Assembly (NCBI GenBank): GCA_902492825.1
Contig: CABUMZ010000039.1
Span: forward strand, 1 to 13,632
Length of the DNA stretch: 13,632 nt
Source of the DNA: an uncultured Collinsella sp.
GTDB taxonomy: Bacteria > Actinomycetota > Coriobacteriia > Coriobacteriales > Coriobacteriaceae
Direction: 5' to 3'
A program made the position numbers and the translations under genes. The notes under the pieces are model-generated. The model was given only the letters and a program-made list of their open reading frames with translations, was not told the DNA's origin and searched no databases. This document shows positions 6,568 to 13,632 of the stretch, one piece after another; within the stretch, counting starts at the first letter, position 1; each line of letters begins with the position of its first letter.

Positions 6568-7938
6568 CTATGCTACGCCGTCGCGGGCGAGCTCCTCGGC
6601 CAGTGCCTCGGCCGGCATTGCCATAATCGTGTCGAGCTCGGCGTCCACCTCGGGAATACGCTTCACCTTGAGCTTGCGCACCAGATCACCGCGACACATC
6701 ACGTGCGTCGGATCACGCAGTGCGCACAGGTCATCGAGCGGGTTCTCGCGCGTCACCAGAATATCGGCGGCCTTGCCGCACTCGATTGTGCCGGTCTCGC
6801 CGCCCAGCCCCAGCAGCTCGGCATTGACCTGCGTGGCCGTATGCAGCGCGAAAGCGTTGCCCACGCCGACATACTTGGCAAAATAGGCCACCTCACGCCA
6901 CATGTCGTACTGCGTCACGAACGGGCAGCTCGAGTCCGTGCCAAGGCCCACCTTAACGCCAGCTTCCAGTGCGGCACGGGCGCTCTCGATGATGCCCGAG
7001 CACACGATGTCACCGTTCTTCTTTTGTGTATCGGTCGAATGGGTCTTTTCCGGGTCGAGCAATACAAACGGCAGCGCCGGGCTGATAGTGCAGGTAACGC
7101 TGGGCGCACGCCCCTCGAGCTGCGTGCCCGCGGCGCCGCGGTACAGTTCCAAGATCTCGGGAGTCATCGGGGCACCGTGCTCGATCGTATCGACGCCGGC
7201 CTCAAGCGCGGCCTTCACGCCTTCGGTGCTCTCGACATGAGCCATAACCGGCAGGCCCACCTCGTGCGCCGCCTTGCACGCCGCCGCGGCAACCTCGACC
7301 GGCATACGCAGCACACCCGGCTCGCCCACCTCGGTAGCGTCGAACACGCCGCCCGTCACGAACAGCTTGATGACGTCGGCACCGCGCGCATACAGGTCGC
7401 GCACCTGTTCGGCTGCCTCGGCGGGACTGTTGGCCACCTGGGCGAACAAACCCGCACCATGGCCGCCCGGCACCGTGACACCCGTTCCCGGCGCCACCAG
7501 GCGAGGACCTTGATACTTGCCGGCATCGATAGCATCGCGCACGGCAAGATCGGCAAACAGCGGGTCGCCCGCGCCGCGCACCGTGGTCACGCCACTTGCC
7601 AGTTGTTGTTGGGCGCTGCCCTTAAGAATATGGCGCACGATGGCGCGCCCCACGGGATTATCGAGCTTCTTCATCAGCGCGCCGGCATCTCCCGCCGAAA
7701 CCGGCTTGCCCGACCCGCACAGATGCACATGCATATTGATGAGGCCTGGCATGAGATACGCACCTGCCAGGTCGATAACCTCGGCACCCGCAGGCGCCTG
7801 CGCCACAGCACTCGGCCCCATCCACGTGATGACACCGCGCTCAACGGCCACGGCCATATCGGGCTGCGGCTCCATATGTTTCGAGCCATCCAGGACGGTC
7901 GCATTGATAAACAACGTGGAACGATCGGCAGACGCCAT
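6568..7938 (-). CDS. Metal-dependent amidohydrolase (imidazolonepropionase/prolidase-like)
   Basis: Predicted cytosolic hydrolase of the amidohydrolase superfamily; the substrate cannot be told from sequence. From ATG 7938 it has 456 aa. An in-frame ATG lies 33 nt upstream (7971), but GGGGGAGGAG (7945-7954) sits 6 nt before 7938, so the shorter form is preferred. The N terminus is the usual small beta domain (LFINATVLDGS ... VITWMGPSA ... LMPGLINMHVHL). Metal ligands and catalytic residues: HxH (H70, H72), Lys in DVIKLFVTGG (K191, the probable carboxylated bridging lysine), H234 (MAHVE), H254 (TIEHGA) and Asp in GTDSS (D335). The C terminus returns to the beta domain with GTIECGKAADILV and NPLDD. 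Family members cleave imidazolonepropionate, X-Pro dipeptides or other amides. No histidine-utilisation or peptidase partner genes adjoin it. No signal peptide is visible. Confidence 0.9.
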   Translation of the reverse strand: MASADRSTLFINATVLDGSKHMEPQPDMAVAVERGVITWMGPSAVAQAPAGAEVIDLAGAYLMPGLINMHVHLCGSGKPVSAGDAGALMKKLDNPVGRAIVRHILKGSAQQQLASGVTTVRGAGDPLFADLAVRDAIDAGKYQGPRLVAPGTGVTVPGGHGAGLFAQVANSPAEAAEQVRDLYARGADVIKLFVTGGVFDATEVGEPGVLRMPVEVAAAACKAAHEVGLPVMAHVESTEGVKAALEAGVDTIEHGAPMTPEILELYRGAAGTQLEGRAPSVTCTISPALPFVLLDPEKTHSTDTQKKNGDIVCSGIIESARAALEAGVKVGLGTDSSCPFVTQYDMWREVAYFAKYVGVGNAFALHTATQVNAELLGLGGETGTIECGKAADILVTRENPLDDLCALRDPTHVMCRGDLVRKLKVKRIPEVDAELDTIMAMPAEALAEELARDGVA

Positions 7939-7944
7939 ATCGAG

Positions 7945-7954
7945 CTCCTCCCCC
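7945..7954 (-). promoter_or_regulatory. Strong ribosome binding site fixing the amidohydrolase start
   Basis: GGGGGAGGAG on the minus strand, 6 nt before ATG 7938. It lies inside the longer open frame from 7971, which has no comparable site, and so decides the start. Confidence 0.8.
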
Positions 7955-8085
7955 TCAGAAAACTTGAACATCTGTCCATTATTATCCAGCGCGGCAGGAT
8001 TGCTGCGGACATATCGGTTAACGGAGGGAAGAGGGGATGTGGGGGGGACGGAATACGTTGCAGCCCCACCCCAGCAACATCAGGG

Positions 8086-8150
8086 GAATGTCTCGATCTG
8101 TAACAGGTACAGGGTTATTGGGCCCCTTGATGTTACAGATCAAGACATTC
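8086..8150. repeat. R3: inverted repeat of the TCTGTAACA family
   Basis: Left arm 8086-8105 (GAATGTCTCGATCTGTAACA), right arm 8131-8150, 20 bp with one mismatch; loop 25 nt (8106-8130). The loop reads in the opposite sense to R4 and matches R5 at 15 of 25 positions. Centre 81 bp from R4. Confidence 0.9.
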
Positions 8151-8167
8151 GGTCGACGTTTCACCGG

Positions 8168-8230
8168 TTTGTCTCGATCTGTAACAATTACGAACTCAAA
8201 CAACTTCTAAACGTTACAGATCGAGACAAA
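8168..8230. repeat. R4: inverted repeat of the TCTGTAACA family
   Basis: Left arm 8168-8185 and right arm 8213-8230 are perfectly complementary over 18 bp (TTTGTCTCGATCTGTAAC). The next pair inward is an A/C mismatch, leaving a loop of 25 nt (8187-8211). The loop matches R6 at 19 of 25 positions. It ends 5 nt beyond the stop codon of the AbiEi/DUF559-like gene and could serve as its 3' hairpin, though no U tract is present. Confidence 0.9.
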
Positions 8231-8235
8231 ACCTC

Positions 8236-9306
8236 TCAGCGCCCATACCACTGGCGTCTCCATTCCTCAGCCAGATCGGCCCGCTGTTGAATTCCCGCCA
8301 GTCTCATCTTTTCAGCCAGCTTCCCCGGGTTCTTGAGTTCATCAAACGTAAACCGAAGCACCTTGTGCCCGAGCATCATCAGATGAGACTCTCGCTGACG
8401 TTCTGCCACGAATGGGTCGACCGACCCCCGATCCCCACCATCCTGCAGGGTATACTTTCCCTTCCCGTCGAGCTCGCCGATGACACACGTCCCGTTCTCG
8501 AGCCGCCAAAAATAGTCGACGCGAAACACCTGGCTCGAATCGAGCGGGTCGCGAAACTCCACCTGCAGCTCCGGAACTGGAAAGCCGTACGCAATAAAGA
8601 ACGCTCGGAACCGAGACTCGCCGCCGTTTTCGGACAGCCCGTCCGCATACGACGCAATCACCTGTGCCCTGCGATACCCTCGCCTGCCCTCGCAATCGGC
8701 GCGGAGGCGCTCGCACAAATCCCAACGTGATACGCCTTTCGCCCGCAGTGCAGAATCGGCAATCGCCAACCCGTAGGAGAACGGCGCACGCAGTAAGCAA
8801 TCCTCCACCGTGCGCCAAAACGACGTCACCCGCACGCCATCAACACGCTCGAGCGCGCCCGCCATCTGCGGACGCAACAACCTGCACCCGCCGCTCAACG
8901 TCACCGAACAACCCGTCTTAACAAGAAAGCGCGGCCCGAGCAGATCATTCGGCACCTCCAGACCCCACAAAAGCGCCGCGTCATAGCCCCAAAACGCCCA
9001 ATCGGGATGAAATTCCGCAAGCCCTTTGATAGTCCTCAGCGCTCGCTCCGCCGGCGTCAATGCATCCCAATCATGCTGAAAACAGAACAGGTACGGCTCC
9101 GGCTCCGCGATATCGTCGGTTCCAACATGGCGTCGCAGCCACATGAGCTCGGTATTGTCATGCGTTGCGAGCAGCGCACCTTGCTTGGCCGTCTCCGTGA
9201 GCCGCGCGAGCATTCTATTCCGCGCCAACGTGTTGCGAGTCGCATGTTTGTGTTTGAGAACGGTATTAGACACTTTCGTCACCACCACGTCAGACAAATG
9301 GACCAT
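8236..9306 (-). CDS. AbiEi-like / DUF559-like protein (winged-helix plus nuclease-like fold)
   Basis: The 356-aa protein from ATG 9306 is preceded by GGAGG (9318-9322, 11 nt away). A TTG at 9330 extends the frame by 8 codons but overlaps repeat R5. The N-terminal half resembles the AbiEi antitoxin family of actinobacteria: WGYDAALLWGLEVP, then GVRVTSFWRTVEDCLLRAP and GLAIADSALR. The C-terminal part has a DUF559/Vsr-type restriction-endonuclease fold pattern: ESRFRAFFIAYGFPVP (E230), FRVDYFWR (D264), GELDGKGKY (E278, D280, K282), then ERQRESHLMMLGHKVLRFTFDEL. The acidic and Lys residues are those expected in a PD-(D/E)xK-like site, so nuclease or DNA-binding activity is possible. No AbiEii-like toxin partner is adjacent. 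A pair of TCTGTAACA repeats lies immediately on each side. Related proteins are sometimes misannotated. The true role is unknown; repeat binding, defence and mobility are all open. Confidence 0.75.
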   Translation of the reverse strand: MVHLSDVVVTKVSNTVLKHKHATRNTLARNRMLARLTETAKQGALLATHDNTELMWLRRHVGTDDIAEPEPYLFCFQHDWDALTPAERALRTIKGLAEFHPDWAFWGYDAALLWGLEVPNDLLGPRFLVKTGCSVTLSGGCRLLRPQMAGALERVDGVRVTSFWRTVEDCLLRAPFSYGLAIADSALRAKGVSRWDLCERLRADCEGRRGYRRAQVIASYADGLSENGGESRFRAFFIAYGFPVPELQVEFRDPLDSSQVFRVDYFWRLENGTCVIGELDGKGKYTLQDGGDRGSVDPFVAERQRESHLMMLGHKVLRFTFDELKNPGKLAEKMRLAGIQQRADLAEEWRRQWYGR

Positions 9307-9328
9307 CGTCACCGTTGCCTCCGCTGAC

Positions 9329-9393
9329 AAATGTCTTGATCTGTAACAGGAAGACAGTCTTTGAGCCTCTAGTTGTTACAGAACAAGATCTTT
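9329..9393. repeat. R5: inverted repeat of the TCTGTAACA family
   Basis: Left arm 9329-9348 (AAATGTCTTGATCTGTAACA), right arm 9374-9393, 20 positions with three mismatches; loop 25 nt (9349-9373). The loop is in the opposite sense to R6: its complement has CTCAAA at loop positions 9-14, as in R4 and R6. It touches the possible TTG start of the neighbouring gene. Confidence 0.88.
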
Positions 9394-9412
9394 CGACAGC
9401 CGCCAACCTTCC

Positions 9413-9469
9413 GTCTCAATCTGTAACAGTTACGGGCTCAAACAGCCGCTAAACGTTACAGATTGAGAC
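9413..9469. repeat. R6: inverted repeat of the TCTGTAACA family
   Basis: Left arm 9413-9427 (GTCTCAATCTGTAAC) and right arm 9455-9469 are perfectly complementary over 15 bp; loop 25 nt (9429-9453) after an A/C mismatch, as in R4. The loop has a small inner stem GGCT/AGCC. Both arms carry the A/T version of the variable position. Lies 36 nt beyond the stop of the 235-aa gene. Confidence 0.9.
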
Positions 9470-9505
9470 AAAGTCAGGGCTGTAGGGCGACACCAGTCAC
9501 ATCCC

Positions 9506-10213
9506 CTACTCCCATTCTTGTTCGTAGATGTTGAGGGACTTTACGTAGCGCCCCTGGGCGCCCATGATGTCGCGGACCAGGCGCAAAAAGAAGTTGATGC
9601 ACGAGGTGTCAAAGCCATCCTGCAGGTCCTCCGGATGCACCGCACCCGGCCCATCGACTGCCGTGTCACTCAGGCGCGCGATGTCGTACAGATAGAGCTG
9701 TCCCGCCGTCAGCCAGACATCGTCGACGCAAGCGAGGCGCACCGCAATCGCGCCGTCGCTCCAATGCTCCTTTTGCACGATATGCGGGTCGTAGACATCA
9801 AAGCGACGGTCGGTGCGCGTATCCTTCAGCGCAACTATGCCGTTCGCAGGATCCTTGTCCAAAATGCCAAAGCGCGAGAAATACTGCGTGTCGCGTACCT
9901 GCTCGAGCCGCTTGAGCGAGGCAGGCGAAAGCGATGCCGGCGGCTCGTCAACATACAGCTCGAGCAGCGTCTTGCCATGGCGATAGGAGCGCTCGAAGAG
10001 CAGCCAATCGGTAAACGCCATGTTGTAGGCCATGATTTCGTTTTGCGAAGGCTCGGTGCAATAGCTGAGCCACGGGTCGACAATGATCTCGAACTGTTCG
10101 CGCGCCGGCTCCAAAAACTGGAACTTCCGCAGCATCCAAAAATGGGCTATGTCGGCAATATCGTTGCCGACGGCTTCGGCTAGCTGCGCTCGGTCTAAAG
10201 CGTGGTCAGTCAT
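9506..10213 (-). CDS. Conserved-looking protein of unknown function, 235 aa
   Basis: I do not recognise a family. ATG 10213 is preceded by GAGGAGG (10219-10225) at 5-nt spacing, a strong start. The protein is acidic and soluble, with no signal peptide or membrane helix. Aromatic-rich stretches such as ADIAHFWMLRKFQF, DPWLSYCTEPS, AYNMAFTDWLLFERSYRHG and DTQYFSRFGI suggest a helical N-terminal half. The middle has a beta-like run, NGIVALKDTRTDRRFDVYDP and IAVRLACVDDVWLTAGQLYLYD. The C terminus is helical (CINFFLRLVRDIMGAQGRYVKSLN). No Cys cluster, nucleotide-binding loop or catalytic motif is evident. Codon use is like the neighbours, so it is a real gene. It stands alone behind a 350-nt non-coding leader, with repeats R6/R5 after it. 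Confidence 0.78.
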   Translation of the reverse strand: MTDHALDRAQLAEAVGNDIADIAHFWMLRKFQFLEPAREQFEIIVDPWLSYCTEPSQNEIMAYNMAFTDWLLFERSYRHGKTLLELYVDEPPASLSPASLKRLEQVRDTQYFSRFGILDKDPANGIVALKDTRTDRRFDVYDPHIVQKEHWSDGAIAVRLACVDDVWLTAGQLYLYDIARLSDTAVDGPGAVHPEDLQDGFDTSCINFFLRLVRDIMGAQGRYVKSLNIYEQEWE

Positions 10214-10218
10214 GGCAT

Positions 10219-10260
10219 CCTCCTCAAACTGATAGACCTCAATTTGAGCTTACGAGGAGG
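10219..10260 (-). promoter_or_regulatory. Possible ribosome-site-sequestering hairpin before the 235-aa gene
   Basis: On the minus strand CCTCCTC (10260-10254) is complementary to the ribosome site GAGGAGG (10225-10219) of the gene starting at 10213. Between them is CTCAAATTGAG, a small palindrome, and CTCAAA can alternatively pair with TTTGAG overlapping the ribosome site. Two competing folds are therefore possible, one hiding the site. Confidence 0.5.
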
Positions 10261-10508
10261 GTGGTCGGCCACGACCAGCGCGGGCAAAATAGGCCTCCGG
10301 CTGCAAACCAGATGCTGACCAAACACTTGACGAAAAGCTTGACCGAAAATGCGCACCGCAACAAAACCGCAGGTAAACATAGACGGCCAACCCGCCCTTT
10401 TGAGCCAGATACCCACAGCCACCACAGAAACAACAGGTGACCACAGCCCAAGAAGTCGACAAATAAACACCCGTACGTCGACAAACGAGCAAATCGCTCG
10501 CAAAGAGT
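10261..10508 (-). other. Non-coding leader region upstream of the 235-aa gene
   Basis: No gene is supported across 10214-10566 (353 nt). Short open frames here start only at TTG or without a ribosome site and look like chance. Visible structure: hairpin TGGTCG/CGACCA (10262-10277); hairpin CGAGC/GCTCG (10486-10500); direct repeat GTCGACAAA at 10455 and 10477, 22 bp apart; direct repeat CTTGAC(C)GAAAA at 10326 and 10338, 12 bp apart. No convincing promoter was found. A long leader RNA or operator region is possible. Confidence 0.4.
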
Positions 10509-10549
10509 GTCCCCAACGACTAGACAAAAAATGACTAGTCATTGGGGAC
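10509..10549. repeat. GTCCCCAA palindrome downstream of gltD
   Basis: GTCCCCAACGACTAG (10509-10523) and CTAGTCATTGGGGAC (10535-10549), 15 bp with one C/A mismatch and an A-rich loop. On the minus strand it follows the gltD stop by 17 nt and so may end the gltBD transcript, though the T-rich run is in the loop and not after the stem. Its ends share GTCCC/GGGAC with the palindromes at 5901 and 6541. Confidence 0.72.
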
Positions 10550-10566
10550 GTTCTTAAATGACTACT

Positions 10567-12048
<1,482 letters not shown>

Positions 12049-12053
12049 GGCAC

Positions 12054-13632
12054 TTACGCCTCCTTCTTGGTCGAAGCAACAGAGCTGGCGGCGGCGGGCA
12101 CAGCGCCAGCGACACCACCCGCCACATCAAAGCGAGCGACATCGGCGGCGTCGGCGCGACCGGTCACAATGTCAAACGCCAGCTCCTCGGCCTGCTCATG
12201 CGTCTTGCCGACGGCCTCGGCGGCGGCGACAATCGCCAGCACGCGCTCGTACTCGGTCGGAATGACCTTCACAAAGTGCTTGCTCATCGTCTCAAAGCTG
12301 TAGAGCAACTTAATGCCGCGCGGGCTCTGCGTCGCGTCCACGTGCTCCTGGACGAGCGCACGAATCTGCGCCAGCTCACCGGCCGTCGGGGCTTTAAGCT
12401 CAACGCTCTCGTGGTTCACACGGGCATCGAGCGTGCCGTACTGGTCAAAGACGTAAGCCACGCCGCCCGTCATGCCGGCGGCGAAGTTCTGCCCGACCTC
12501 GCCCAGGATGAGCGCCAGACCTCCCGTCATGTACTCGCAGCCATGGTTGCCGCAGCCCTCGACCACCACCGTGGCACCGGAGTTGCGTACGCCAAAGCGC
12601 TGGCCGGCCAGGCCGTTAATGAAGCCGCGGCCACTCGTAGCGCCAAAGAACGCAACGTTGCCCACGATGATGTTCTCGTCGAACTTGTAGGTCGCATGCG
12701 GGTTGGGGCGCACCGACACCTCGCCGCCCGAAAGGCCCTTGCCAAAGTAGTCGTTGGCGTCGCCGCACACGTTGAGCGTAATGCCGCGCGGCAGGAAGGC
12801 GCCAAAGCTCTGACCGGCCGAACCATCGCAATCGATGGTGATGGAGCCGGCGGGCAGGCCCTCGGGATGCGCCTTGGTCACCGCGTTGCCCAAGATGGTG
12901 CCCACGCAGCGGTTGACGTTGGCGATATCGGCGCGGAAGCGAATCGGACGCAGGTGCGCACGGGCATCGGCCGTATAGGGCACAAACAACGTGGAGTCGA
13001 GCGTCTTTTCGAGCTCGCTGTCCGCAGCCATCTGCGGCAGGAAGTGACGACCGTCGGCACCCGGGATGTGGGCACCGAACTCGCAGGTCGCGCTCGCCAG
13101 CACGGGCGACAGATCGAGCAGGTTGGCCTTGCGGTTGCCCGGGACCTCAATCTGGCGCAAGCACTCGGGATGGCCGACCATCTCGTCGACGGTGCGGAAG
13201 CCCAGGCTCGCCATGACCTCGCGCAGCTGCTCGGCAACAAAGAGCATAAAGTGCTCGACGTGCTCGGGCTTGCCGCGGAAGCCGCGACGCAGGCGACAGT
13301 TTTGCGTGGCGATGCCGGCCGGGCAGGTATCCTGCTGGCAGTCGCGCTGCATAAGGCAGCCCATGGAGATGAGCGGCATGGTCGCAAAGCCAAACTCCTC
13401 GGCACCCAGCAGGCAGGCGACGGCGACATCGGTGCCGTCCATGAGCTTGCCGTCGGCTTCGAGCACCACGCGTGAGCGCAGGCCGTTTTGCAGCAGCGTC
13501 TGCTGGGCCTCGGCAAGGCCAAGCTCCAGCGGCAGACCGGCGTGCCAGATAGAGTCGCGCGCAGCGGCACCCGAGCCGCCATTGTGGCCGCTGATCAAAA
13601 TCTTGTCGGCAGCGCCCTTGGCCACGCCGGTG
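12054..13632 (-). CDS. gltB: Glutamate synthase large subunit, C-terminal part (5' end outside window)
   Basis: The frame is open to the right edge, so only the last 525 codons are seen (full-length proteins are about 1500 aa). The visible start lies in the FMN-binding synthase barrel: GVAKGAADKILISGHNGGSG, then DGTDVAVACLLGAEEFGFAT. The 3Fe-4S cysteines follow in CLMQRDCQQDTCPAGIATQ (around 13317-13370). After this comes the C-terminal beta-helix (GXGXG) domain, with repeated Gly patterns such as GSAGQSFGAFLPRGI, GDANDYFGKGLSGGEV, GNVAFFGATSGRGFINGLAGQRFGVRNSGA and GCEYMTGG. The tail ends in an Ala/Ser-rich stretch, VPAAASSVASTKKEA. The glutaminase domain with its N-terminal Cys lies outside. 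TAA stop at 12054-12056, then gltD after 5 nt. A GTG inside the frame at 13625 is not the start. Confidence 0.96.
   Translation of the reverse strand, partial: TGVAKGAADKILISGHNGGSGAAARDSIWHAGLPLELGLAEAQQTLLQNGLRSRVVLEADGKLMDGTDVAVACLLGAEEFGFATMPLISMGCLMQRDCQQDTCPAGIATQNCRLRRGFRGKPEHVEHFMLFVAEQLREVMASLGFRTVDEMVGHPECLRQIEVPGNRKANLLDLSPVLASATCEFGAHIPGADGRHFLPQMAADSELEKTLDSTLFVPYTADARAHLRPIRFRADIANVNRCVGTILGNAVTKAHPEGLPAGSITIDCDGSAGQSFGAFLPRGITLNVCGDANDYFGKGLSGGEVSVRPNPHATYKFDENIIVGNVAFFGATSGRGFINGLAGQRFGVRNSGATVVVEGCGNHGCEYMTGGLALILGEVGQNFAAGMTGGVAYVFDQYGTLDARVNHESVELKAPTAGELAQIRALVQEHVDATQSPRGIKLLYSFETMSKHFVKVIPTEYERVLAIVAAAEAVGKTHEQAEELAFDIVTGRADAADVARFDVAGGVAGAVPAAASSVASTKKEA

Noticed and set aside
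6487..8103. 538-aa open frame on the plus strand across the amidohydrolase gene
   Set aside because: Antisense to a clear amidohydrolase, crosses the bidirectional terminator, and is rich in His and Arg without family motifs.
9307..9330. TTG start for the AbiEi/DUF559-like gene
   Set aside because: It overlaps repeat R5 and has no ribosome site. ATG 9306 has GGAGG upstream, although the 11-nt spacing is long, so this is a preference only.
2543..9469. CRISPR array suggested by regular repeats
   Set aside because: Each region holds only two palindromic units, the loops are related to each other and not unique spacers, and no cas gene is visible.
10239..10484. Hydrophobic small open frames (81-110 aa) in the 10214-10566 gap on the minus strand
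   Set aside because: Starts are TTG or lack a ribosome site, three overlapping frames look equally good, and the peptides run through palindromes and the ribosome site of the next gene.

Overview
The window looks like chromosome from a high-GC Actinobacteriota, most likely a gut Coriobacteriia of the Collinsella type. This rests on GC-rich coding sequence, a copA-copZ-csoR copper operon, a Ser/Thr kinase with a DUF6273-like tail beside an FHA protein, and the style of the intergenic palindromes. The assignment is an inference from gene style; no marker gene is present.

Layout. The left half (1-6476) is transcribed rightward: the tail of an FHA-domain protein, a membrane-anchored Ser/Thr protein kinase, then copA (Cu+ P-type ATPase), copZ (HMA copper chaperone), csoR (copper-sensing repressor) and a small membrane protein with a zinc ribbon. 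A bidirectional terminator near 6500 separates this from the right half, which is all transcribed leftward. Reading in transcription order from the right edge, that half holds gltB (3' part only), gltD, an unrecognised 235-aa protein, an AbiEi/DUF559-like protein and an amidohydrolase.

Function. FHA plus kinase suggests a phosphothreonine signalling pair. The copper genes form a complete efflux, chaperone and sensor module behind a promoter with a CsoR-like operator between its -35 and -10. gltBD makes glutamate from glutamine and 2-oxoglutarate.

The least ordinary content is a family of six intergenic inverted repeats, R1 to R6. All have arms built on the half-site TCTC(G/A)ATCTGTAACA and all have a loop of exactly 25 nt. 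They come in three pairs with a nearly constant centre-to-centre distance of 80, 81 and 80 bp. Two of the pairs bracket the AbiEi/DUF559-like gene closely, giving a compact pair-gene-pair unit (about 8086-9469). The two flanking pairs match each other element by element (R3 like R5, R4 like R6). Paired substitutions in the arms keep the two arms complementary. This looks like a mobile or protein-bound repeat cassette and is the best candidate here for an undescribed system. Other structured intergenic DNA includes a 94-nt imperfect hairpin between copA and copZ, a 19-bp-stem inverted repeat upstream of the kinase, a possible ribosome-site-sequestering hairpin before the 235-aa gene, and three short palindromes with GGGAC/GTCCC-type ends.
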